A stretch of 20,116 bases of DNA from Actinomycetes bacterium (GTDB lineage Bacteria; Actinomycetota; Acidimicrobiia; Acidimicrobiales; Microtrichaceae): positions 1-20,116 of the forward strand of contig JAEYSR010000185.1 in assembly GCA_023434535.1 (NCBI GenBank). Direction: 5' to 3'. The notes beneath the pieces were generated by a model. The model worked only from the letters and a program-made list of their open reading frames with translations, did no database searches and was not told the origin of the DNA. The position numbers and the translations under genes were made by a program. Within the stretch, counting starts at the first letter, position 1; every line of letters starts with the position of its first letter. Of the stretch, positions 1 through 6,426 are shown one piece after another.

Positions 1-24
1 GGGGGGGGGGGGGGGGGGGGGGGG
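1..24. repeat. Poly-G run at the window start
   Basis: The first 24 bases are all G and are followed by another G-rich stretch up to about base 42. A run this long at the very edge is more typical of a read or assembly artefact, such as no-signal calls in two-colour sequencing, than of biology. It lies outside any gene; the adjacent aminotransferase ends at base 51. Confidence 0.8.
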
Positions 25-50
25 CGGGCCCGGGGGCTCGGGATGGCGTA

Positions 51-1337
51 TCAGGCGGTGGCTGCGACCGCCCGGGCGACGGCGTCGACGGCGAGGCGCA
101 TCTCGTCCTCGTTCACGACCAGCGGCGGCATGAAGCGGATGATGTTGCCCCACGTGCCGGCGTTCATGAGCAGCAGGTTGGACTCGGCGCGGCAGTGGGC
201 GATCACCGCGGCGGTCCGGCCGGGGTCGGGCTGACCCGTCGCCGGGTCCCGGAACTCGGCCGCCACCATGAGGCCCGGCCCGCGCACGTCCGCGATCACC
301 GGGTTCTCGGCCGCCAGCTTCCGCAGCCCGTCGCGCAGCTGGTCGCCGCGGGCGTTGACGTTGTCCAGGAACCCGTCCTCGGTCAGCACCTCGATGGTCG
401 CCAGCGCCGCGGCGCAGCCCATCGGGTTGCCGCCGTAGGTCCCGCCGTGCGAGCCGACCGGCCACTTGGCCATGAGATCGGCCGACGCTCCGATGGCGGC
501 GATCGGGAAGCCGGAGGCGATGCCCTTGGCCATGACGAGGATGTCGGGTCGCACGCCTGATTCCTCGACGAAGAACATCCGGCCCGTCCGGGCGAACCCG
601 CACTGGACCTCGTCCGCGATGAAGAGGATCCCGTGCTCGTCGCAGATCTCCCTGATGCCCTGCAGGAACGACGCCGGGGCCGGGAAGTAGCCGCCCTCGC
701 CGAGCACCGGCTCGAGGATCACCGCCGCGGTCTCGGCGGGCGCGGTCTGGCTCGCCAGCAGGTAGCGGAGATCCGCGAGCGCACGCTCCACCGCCTGCTC
801 CTCGGTCAGGTCGGTGCCGACCGTGTGAGGGAATGGCGCCGGGAACACGCCCGACGGCAGCGGCGTGTGCCCTGCCCGGTAGCCCGTCTTGGACGTGGTC
901 ATCGCCATGGCGAGGTGTGTCCGGCCGTGGAAGCTGCCCTGGAAGACGATCACGTTGGGGCGACCGGTCGCCTGCTTGGCGAGCTTCACGGCTCCCTCGG
1001 TGGCCTCGGCTCCCGAGTTGGCGAAGAAGAACGTGTCGATGTCGGCCGGGGCCAGCTCGGCGAGGCGGGCGGCCAACGGCTCGAGCAGGTCGTGGCGGTA
1101 GCAGTTCACCTGGGCGTGGACGAAGCGCTGGGCCTGTTCGGCGATGGCGGCGACCACCCGGGGGTGCGAGTGGCCCGTCGAGGTGACGGCGATGCCGGAG
1201 GTGAAGTCCAGGAACCGCTCGCCGTCGACGGTCGTGACCCAGCACCCCTCGCCCGTCGCCACCTGCAGGTCGGTGACCTGGAACCACACCGGAGCCAGGT
1301 GCGATCGGGGTGCGTCGGATGCTTCGGAGTCGGCCAT
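51..1337 (-). CDS. Class III aminotransferase, 4-aminobutyrate aminotransferase-like
   Basis: This is a 428-residue PLP-dependent class III (omega-amino acid) aminotransferase, a usual length for the family. Seen: the N-terminal DGERFLDFTSGIAV and TGHSHPRV segments, the NSGAEATEGAVKLA cofactor-binding segment, a GSFHGRTHLAM segment, the IADEVQCGFARTGRMF block holding the PLP-contacting Asp, and the Schiff-base lysine K271 in MAKGIASGFP. Closest families are 4-aminobutyrate, acetylornithine and related omega-amino acid aminotransferases, which pass the amino group to a 2-oxo acid; the exact substrate cannot be read from sequence. The ATG at 1337 was chosen because a TACGAT box lies exactly 6 nt upstream, suggesting leaderless expression, and because residues from further upstream starts do not resemble the family. 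It is divergent from pheA. Confidence 0.92.
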   Translation of the reverse strand: MADSEASDAPRSHLAPVWFQVTDLQVATGEGCWVTTVDGERFLDFTSGIAVTSTGHSHPRVVAAIAEQAQRFVHAQVNCYRHDLLEPLAARLAELAPADIDTFFFANSGAEATEGAVKLAKQATGRPNVIVFQGSFHGRTHLAMAMTTSKTGYRAGHTPLPSGVFPAPFPHTVGTDLTEEQAVERALADLRYLLASQTAPAETAAVILEPVLGEGGYFPAPASFLQGIREICDEHGILFIADEVQCGFARTGRMFFVEESGVRPDILVMAKGIASGFPIAAIGASADLMAKWPVGSHGGTYGGNPMGCAAALATIEVLTEDGFLDNVNARGDQLRDGLRKLAAENPVIADVRGPGLMVAAEFRDPATGQPDPGRTAAVIAHCRAESNLLLMNAGTWGNIIRFMPPLVVNEDEMRLAVDAVARAVAATA

Positions 1338-1343
1338 GCGGTC

Positions 1344-1371
1344 ATCGTAGGACCGGCCCGGGGGCCCGCAA
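1344..1371 (-). promoter_or_regulatory. Probable leaderless promoter of the aminotransferase
   Basis: On the minus strand there is a -35-like TTGCGG (1371-1366), a 16-nt spacer, and a -10-like TACGAT (1349-1344), followed by 6 nt and the ATG at 1337. A TANNNT box 6-7 nt before the start codon is the usual arrangement for leaderless actinobacterial mRNAs. There is no Shine-Dalgarno sequence. Confidence 0.5.
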
Positions 1372-1410
1372 CCGTGCGGATCCCGGTGGGGTCGTGCGCA
1401 GCACCGCCGG

Positions 1411-1416
1411 TAGCGT
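1411..1416 (+). promoter_or_regulatory. Probable -10 box, leaderless pheA start
   Basis: TAGCGT sits 6 nt before the pheA ATG at 1423, placing a predicted transcription start at or next to the A of the start codon. No good -35 hexamer is visible 16-18 nt upstream. The mirror-image arrangement occurs at the divergent aminotransferase gene. Confidence 0.45.
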
Positions 1417-1422
1417 GGGGCC

Positions 1423-2382
1423 ATGTCGAACGACCTCCAGACCGCCGGAACCCACGACGCAATCCGCGTCGCGTTCCTGGGACCGGTCGGGACGTTCACC
1501 GAGCAGGCTCTGCTGCGGGAGCCCGACCTGGCGGCCGGCGAGCTCGTTGCGCTCGGGACCATGGCCGACGTGCTGTTCGCCGTGAACGAGGGCGACGCGG
1601 ACCTCGGCGTGGTCCCCATCGAGAACGCCATCGAGGGCACCGTCAACGCCACCATCGACACGCTGGCGTTCGACGTGGACCTCGTCATCCAACGGGAGCT
1701 CGTCGAGCCCGTCTCGCTGCACCTGCTGACACGCCCGGGTGCCCCGCTGAGCGGCATCAAGCAGATCCACTCGATCCCCGTCGCCGCGGCCCAGTGCCGC
1801 GCCTGGCTGCGCGAGAACGTGCCGGGAGCGGAGCTGCGCACCGCCAACTCCACCGCCGAGGCCGCCGAGACGTGCGCGCAGCTCGACGACCCCACGGTCG
1901 CCGCCATCGCCAACGCCCGCGCCGCCGAGGTGTACGGCCTGGAGCTGGGCGCCAGCGACATCGAGTCGCACCCCGAGAACCGCACGCGCTTCGTGGTCGT
2001 CGCCCGCTCGGGGATCCCGGCGGCGACCGGCCACGACAAGACGTCGATCGTCGTCTACCAGCGCGCCGACCGCCCCGGTTCGCTGCTGGCGATCCTCCAG
2101 GAGTTCGCGGCCCGGTCGATCAACCTGTCGCTGCTGCTGAGCCGGCCCACCAAGGTGTCGCTCGGCGACTACTGCTTTCTGCTGGAGCTCGACGGCCACG
2201 TGGCCGACGAGGTCGTGGCCGACTGCCTCCGGTCGCTGCGTGCGACGCAGGCCGACGTGAAGTTCCTCGGCTCGTACCCGGCCGCCGGCGAGCGCGGACC
2301 CGCCGAGAGGGCCCGGACCGACGCCGCGCAGCAGGCCGCCGACGACTGGATGACCGCGCTGCGGGCCCAGATCGACGGCTGA
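1423..2382 (+). CDS. pheA: Prephenate dehydratase (monofunctional, with ACT domain)
   Basis: This 319-residue protein converts prephenate to phenylpyruvate, the committed step towards phenylalanine, in the cytosol. Seen: the N-terminal IRVAFLGPVGTFTEQAL signature, the VPIENAIEG motif (64-68 onward), and the catalytic-region TRF motif at 188-190 in NRTRFVVVA. The ACT regulatory domain runs from about residue 207 to 285. In its Phe-binding site the usual GAL(V/Y) and ESRP motifs read GSLL and LSRP (S240-R241-P242), so the conserved Glu is Leu. A Gln/Ala-rich tail of about 30 residues follows. No chorismate mutase domain is fused, as is typical for actinobacteria. The gene is convergent with ppsA, with only 15 nt between the stop codons. 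Confidence 0.93.
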   Translation: MSNDLQTAGTHDAIRVAFLGPVGTFTEQALLREPDLAAGELVALGTMADVLFAVNEGDADLGVVPIENAIEGTVNATIDTLAFDVDLVIQRELVEPVSLHLLTRPGAPLSGIKQIHSIPVAAAQCRAWLRENVPGAELRTANSTAEAAETCAQLDDPTVAAIANARAAEVYGLELGASDIESHPENRTRFVVVARSGIPAATGHDKTSIVVYQRADRPGSLLAILQEFAARSINLSLLLSRPTKVSLGDYCFLLELDGHVADEVVADCLRSLRATQADVKFLGSYPAAGERGPAERARTDAAQQAADDWMTALRAQIDG

Positions 2383-2397
2383 CCGGACCCGTCGACC

Positions 2398-4728
2398 TCA
2401 GCGCTCCCGGGCCCGCTCCAGCAGAAGTCGCCGTTCGGCGGCGACGACGGCATGCCGCGCCGCGCCGACGGCGTCGGGGGTGACGGAGATCGAGTCGATG
2501 CCGAAGCGGACCAGGTGCTCGGCGTACGCCGGATCGTTGGACGGGGCCTGACCGCACAGCGACGCGGTGATGCCCGAGTCGTGGGCGGCGCCGATGATGC
2601 GCTCGATGGCGTCGAGGACGGCGGCGTCGGCCGGGTCGAAGAGCTCGGCGCAGAGCTCCGAGTCGCGGTCGACGCCGAGCACCAGCTGGGTGAGGTCGTT
2701 CGACCCGATCGAGACGCCGTCGATGCCGAGCGAGGCGTACTCCGGGATCCGGTACGCGACCGACGGCACCTCGGCCATGACCCAGCGGTGCATCCGGTCG
2801 TGGCGCTCGTGGCCGATCGGGGAGTCGTCGACGATGGCCAGGCAGGCCTCGAGCTCCCACGTGGTGCGCACGAACGGGATCATCAGGTGGAGGTTGGGCG
2901 TCTCCTCCCGGACCCGGGCCAAGGCGTCGAGCTCCCAGCGGAACAGCTCGGGGTCGGTGACGTAGCGGTAGCAGCCCCGCCAGCCGATCATCGGGTTGGC
3001 CTCCGTGGGCTCGAAGCGGTCGCCGCCCTGAAGGCCCCGGAACTCGTTCGTCCGGAAGTCGAGGCTCCGGTAGATCACCGGCCGCGGGGCGAAGGCGCGG
3101 GTGATCCGCAGGAGCGAGTCCGCCATGGCTCCGACGAAGGCCTCCCGGTCGCCGCGCTCCAGCAGCACGCCGGGGTGGACGCCGCCGAGCGCGTCGGTCG
3201 CCATCATCTCGGCGCGTAGCAGGCCGACCCCGTCGACGGGCAGCGCGGCCGCGGCCTCGGCGCCCTGGGGCAGCGCGAGGTTCACGTACAGGCGGGTACC
3301 GGTGACCTCCTCGGCTCCGACCGTCGGAGCGGGAGCCGCTGCGGCGGGCGACGGCGCCACGACGGGCGCTGCCGACGGGCTCGGTGCCGGAGCGGCTCCG
3401 CGTGTCACGGTGCCCGCCGTGCCGTCGACGGTGACGATCTCGCCGTCGGCGAGGTCGGTCGTGGCGGTCCGGACCCCGACCACGCACGGCACGCCCAGCT
3501 CGCGGGTGACGATCGCGGCGTGGGAGGTCATGCCGCCCGAGTCGGTCACGACCGCGGCGGCACGCTGCATGACGGGCACCCAGTCGGGGCTGGTCGTCGG
3601 TGCGACCAGGACCTCGCCGTCGAGGAGGTCGAAGCCGTCCTGTGGGTCGCGCATGACACGGACCGCGCCCGAGGCGACGCCGCCGGACGCACCCAGCCCC
3701 TCGAGAACGCTCGCCGGGTCGCTCGATCCGGACGCTGCGGCCGCGGCGGGTGTCGCACTGGCCGCGGCGGTGATCGGGCGGGACTGGACGATCCACGTGT
3801 CGCCGTCAGGCCCGATCGTCCACTCGACGTCCTGCGGTCGCCCGTAGTGGTCCTGGATGCGACGGCCCAGCGCAGCGAGAGCGAGAACCTCGTCGTCGGA
3901 GAGCACGCTGGTCCCGCTCCCGACCGAGACGGCCTCCTCGGCCAGCGTCCCGTCCGACCGGCCGACCACCTGGGACGACTGGCTGCCGCGACGGGAGGAC
4001 ACGATCTCCGAGGCGGCGACGTCGACCACGTACGTGTCGGGTTCGACGATCCCGCCGACGACGACCTCGCCCAGCCCGTGCGCCGCCTCAATGACCAGAC
4101 GGTCGGGATCGTCGCCTCGAGGATCGACGGTGAACATCACGCCGGAGCGGTCCACCGGCGCCATCTTCTGGACGACCACGGCGATCCCCGGCTCCTCGCC
4201 CGGCCGGCGCTCCGCCCGATAGGCGATCGACCGCGGCGACACGAGCGAGCCCCAGCAGTCGCGCACGCGCTCGACGACGGCGTCGGCGCCGACGGTGTTG
4301 GCGTAGCTCTCGTGCATGCCGGCGAAGGAGGCCCCGGCGGTGTCCTCGTCCGCGGCCGACGAGCGCACGGCGACCGCGGCGTCCCGACCGGCGTCGTTGC
4401 GCAACGACGCGTAAGCGTCGCGCACGGCGGACTCCAGCTCGGGTGGGAGGCCCACGGAGCGGACCGTCGCCCGGAGCGCTTCGATGGCACGGTCCCGGTC
4501 GGGGCCGTCGGGCTGGGTCTCCAGGTCGGCGAAGCCGCGTGCGACGCGCTCGCGAGCTCCGGCCGCGTCGAGCGCCGAGCGGTAGGCGTCGACGGTCACG
4601 ACGAAGCCGTCGGGGACCGGCAACCCGGCCCGCGTCAACTCCCCGAGGTTGGCCCCCTTGCCCCCGGCGACGGCGACGTCGCCGACCCCCAGCTCGGACA
4701 GCGGCACGACGCCGCGGGCACCGCTCAC
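2398..4728 (-). CDS. ppsA: Phosphoenolpyruvate synthase (pyruvate, water dikinase)
   Basis: This 776-residue enzyme (E. coli PpsA has 792) makes phosphoenolpyruvate from pyruvate and ATP, giving AMP and phosphate, as the entry to gluconeogenesis. Seen: the N-terminal ATP-grasp-like nucleotide-binding domain with GGKGANLGEL and AVRSSAADEDTAGASFAGMH; the swivelling domain with the phosphorylated histidine H403 in GGMTSHAAIVTRE; and the C-terminal TIM barrel with SLDFRTNEF, GSNDLTQLVLGVDRD and SLCGQAPSND, holding the catalytic Cys. An Ala/Pro/Ser-rich linker of about 40 residues separates the swivel and barrel domains, which is longer than usual. The GTG start overlaps the stop codon of the upstream alcohol dehydrogenase gene by 4 nt, implying coupled translation. 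Confidence 0.9.
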   Translation of the reverse strand: MSGARGVVPLSELGVGDVAVAGGKGANLGELTRAGLPVPDGFVVTVDAYRSALDAAGARERVARGFADLETQPDGPDRDRAIEALRATVRSVGLPPELESAVRDAYASLRNDAGRDAAVAVRSSAADEDTAGASFAGMHESYANTVGADAVVERVRDCWGSLVSPRSIAYRAERRPGEEPGIAVVVQKMAPVDRSGVMFTVDPRGDDPDRLVIEAAHGLGEVVVGGIVEPDTYVVDVAASEIVSSRRGSQSSQVVGRSDGTLAEEAVSVGSGTSVLSDDEVLALAALGRRIQDHYGRPQDVEWTIGPDGDTWIVQSRPITAAASATPAAAAASGSSDPASVLEGLGASGGVASGAVRVMRDPQDGFDLLDGEVLVAPTTSPDWVPVMQRAAAVVTDSGGMTSHAAIVTRELGVPCVVGVRTATTDLADGEIVTVDGTAGTVTRGAAPAPSPSAAPVVAPSPAAAAPAPTVGAEEVTGTRLYVNLALPQGAEAAAALPVDGVGLLRAEMMATDALGGVHPGVLLERGDREAFVGAMADSLLRITRAFAPRPVIYRSLDFRTNEFRGLQGGDRFEPTEANPMIGWRGCYRYVTDPELFRWELDALARVREETPNLHLMIPFVRTTWELEACLAIVDDSPIGHERHDRMHRWVMAEVPSVAYRIPEYASLGIDGVSIGSNDLTQLVLGVDRDSELCAELFDPADAAVLDAIERIIGAAHDSGITASLCGQAPSNDPAYAEHLVRFGIDSISVTPDAVGAARHAVVAAERRLLLERARER

Positions 4729-5783
4729 GACGGGACCACGACCGCCCGGCCGTGGAGCTCGCCGGCGGCCATCGCCCGGTAGGCGTCGGGAGCGTGCGCC
4801 AGATCGAAGCGCTGGACGTCGGCCTCGATGAGACCGCGCTCGGCCAGAGCGAGCACCTCCTGCAGCTCCGGGAGCGTGCCCCAGTAGGTGGTGGCGATCG
4901 ACACCTCGTACTGCACCGAGAAGAAGTTGACCGGGAGCGTGCCACCGCCGATGCCGACGATCGTCAGGTGCCCGAGCGAGCGGGTCACGGCCGCGCCCAG
5001 CGCCAGAGTGGCGTCGACGCCGACGACGTCGATGGTCACGTCGGCTCCGCGACCGCCGGTGATCGACATCACCTCGGCCACCGCCTCCTCCTGCGTCATC
5101 CCGCCCTCGCCGGTGAAGATCGTGTGGGTCGCGCCGTAGGCGGTCGTCCGCTCCAGCGCGTCGAGTCGCTGGTCGACCACCACGATCGTGGCGGGCGTGA
5201 GCGCGGCGAGAATCTGCACGGCCATGTGGCCGAGGCCGCCGGCGCCGATCACGACCACCGTGGACCCCGGGATCAGGACTCCGAGCGACCGCTTGATGGC
5301 GTGGTAGGGCGTGAGCCCGGCGTCGGTGAGGGGCGCGGCGTCCACCGGGTCGAGGTCACCGAGGGGCACCAGCCAGCGGCTCTGCGGGATCAGCTGGTAC
5401 GGCGCCATCCCGCCGTCGAAGCCAAGGCCGCCGCCGGCCGCGGGCAGCTCGGCCGCCCGCTCGCAGTAGTTCTCGGCACCCATCCGGCATCGGTGGCAGC
5501 GGCCGCAACCCCATGGGCCGTAGACCGCGACCGGCTGTCCGACCTCGAGACCCGTGACCCCGGCCCCGAGGGCGTGGACCCATCCGGCGTTCTCGTGGCC
5601 GAGGGTGAACGGCGGCCCCCACGGCACGACCCCCTCGACGAAGTCGTGCATGAGGTGGAGGTCGGAGTGGCAGGCCCCCGCTCCCCCGATGCGGACCAGC
5701 ACCTCGCCCGGGCCCGGATCTGGTTGCGGCACGTCCTGGAGCTCGGCGTCGGTCCCCCATCCGGTGAGTCGCAGTGCGTCCAT
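4725..5783 (-). CDS. Zinc-dependent NAD alcohol dehydrogenase, ADH-A-like
   Basis: This is a 352-residue medium-chain dehydrogenase. Seen: catalytic-zinc ligands C38 and H63 with E64 (GHENAGW), and probably D154 in PLTDAGLTPYHA; the four structural-zinc cysteines C93, C96, C99 and C107; the Rossmann GxGGxG at 180-185; and D204 at the end of the second strand, which favours NAD over NADP. From memory, the YGPWGCG, PLTDAGLTPYHAI and YWGT segments closely resemble the broad-range secondary alcohol dehydrogenase ADH-A of Rhodococcus, so a secondary alcohol/ketone oxidoreductase is likely. It sits directly upstream of ppsA with a 4-nt stop/start overlap. The metabolic link to PEP synthase is not obvious, so shared expression may be structural rather than functional. 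Confidence 0.9.
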   Translation of the reverse strand: MDALRLTGWGTDAELQDVPQPDPGPGEVLVRIGGAGACHSDLHLMHDFVEGVVPWGPPFTLGHENAGWVHALGAGVTGLEVGQPVAVYGPWGCGRCHRCRMGAENYCERAAELPAAGGGLGFDGGMAPYQLIPQSRWLVPLGDLDPVDAAPLTDAGLTPYHAIKRSLGVLIPGSTVVVIGAGGLGHMAVQILAALTPATIVVVDQRLDALERTTAYGATHTIFTGEGGMTQEEAVAEVMSITGGRGADVTIDVVGVDATLALGAAVTRSLGHLTIVGIGGGTLPVNFFSVQYEVSIATTYWGTLPELQEVLALAERGLIEADVQRFDLAHAPDAYRAMAAGELHGRAVVVPS

Positions 5784-5837
5784 GTGTCCATCCGAGCACC
5801 ATCGGGTCGGTCCGTGAAGGGCCGTTGTGCCCGAAGG

Positions 5838-6236
5838 TCAGTCGGACTCCTGGTCGTCCAGGAGAGCAAGGAGCTTCTTCGGAGCCACGCAGCGGTAGGC
5901 GTCGTTGATCACGGCGCCGACCTCGTCCCAGTCCACGTCGACGTCCAGGCGCATCCCGAGCCACCCGCGGTGTCCGACGTACGGCGGCACGAAGAAGCGC
6001 TCGGGCTCGGACTCCACCATGAACGCCTGAGCTCCCTCGGGAGCGGCACACCAGATGGCGAGCCGGCCGTCGCCGTGGTGGTCGTCGTGGAACATCACGA
6101 AGGACTTGCGGACGAAGAACGTGGGCGAGCCGTGGCTCAGCTTCTCGGTCGCCTCCGGGAGGGCGAGGCAGCTGCGACGCACGTGGTCGAGCGCGACCTC
6201 GACGTCACGGTCCGAGTACGGAGGTTCGCTGTCCAC
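5838..6236 (-). CDS. MmcQ/YjbR family protein
   Basis: This is a 132-residue protein of the MmcQ/YjbR (CyaY-like fold, DUF1801-like size) family. Seen: the opening helix DVRRSCLALPEATEKLSHGSP-type region, the FFVRKSFVMF strand pair, the PPYVGHRGWLGMRLD segment, and the C-terminal DAYRCVAPKKLLALLD helix. Members are small predicted DNA-binding or general cytosolic proteins without a defined reaction. The GTG at 6236 was chosen because GGGAG lies about 10 nt upstream and longer reading frames would run into the tRNA. It is 54 nt upstream of the alcohol dehydrogenase gene in the same orientation and may be co-transcribed with it. Confidence 0.8.
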   Translation of the reverse strand: MDSEPPYSDRDVEVALDHVRRSCLALPEATEKLSHGSPTFFVRKSFVMFHDDHHGDGRLAIWCAAPEGAQAFMVESEPERFFVPPYVGHRGWLGMRLDVDVDWDEVGAVINDAYRCVAPKKLLALLDDQESD

Positions 6237-6276
6237 GCCCCATCTTCTCCCATGACGTGTGCTCCCTGTCGCCCGG

Positions 6277-6282
6277 TACGAT
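6277..6282 (+). promoter_or_regulatory. Probable -10 box of tRNA-Ser(UGA)
   Basis: TACGAT ends 18 nt before the tRNA. A weak -35-like ATGACG (6252-6257) lies 19 nt upstream of it. This is a plausible promoter, but it rests on hexamer resemblance only. Confidence 0.35.
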
Positions 6283-6300
6283 CGAGGGTCGCACCACCCG

Positions 6301-6387
6301 GGAGGGATGGCAGAGCGGACGATTGCGACGGTCTTGAAAACCGTTGAGGCTTCACGGTCTCCGGGGGTTCGAATCCCCCTCCCTCCG
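6301..6387 (+). tRNA. tRNA-Ser, anticodon TGA
   Basis: The acceptor stem GGAGGGA/TCCCTCC pairs perfectly, with discriminator G6387. The anticodon stem ACGGT/ACCGT encloses CTTGAAA, placing TGA at 6335-6337. A long variable arm, typical of serine tRNA, precedes the T arm GGGGG-TTCGAAT-CCCCC (6363-6379). The 3' CCA is not encoded. A 7-bp hairpin follows at 6395-6413. Confidence 0.96.
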
Positions 6388-6394
6388 CTCCGAC

Positions 6395-6413
6395 ATCGGC
6401 GGACCACGCCGAT
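6395..6413. terminator. GC-rich hairpin after tRNA-Ser(UGA)
   Basis: ATCGGCG and CGCCGAT form a perfect 7-bp stem around a GACCA loop. It lies between the tRNA and the end of the convergent exonuclease gene, so it could stop transcription from both sides. There is no T tract, as is common in high-G+C genomes. Confidence 0.5.
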
Positions 6414-6426
6414 CTGCCCATGGGCC

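Noticed and set aside
633..2483. 616-residue plus-strand open frame opposite the aminotransferase and through pheA
   Set aside because: It runs antisense to one recognised gene and out of frame with another, and its product is Arg/Gly/Pro-rich low-complexity sequence, the usual shadow in high-G+C DNA.
2120..3796. 558-residue minus-strand frame inside ppsA and the end of pheA
   Set aside because: It is in a different frame from ppsA, is dominated by Arg and Gly, and has no domain; ppsA is unmistakable.
4443..6347. 634-residue plus-strand frame opposite the dehydrogenase, the MmcQ-like gene and into the tRNA
   Set aside because: Antisense to recognised genes, with His/Arg/Gly-rich shadow composition.
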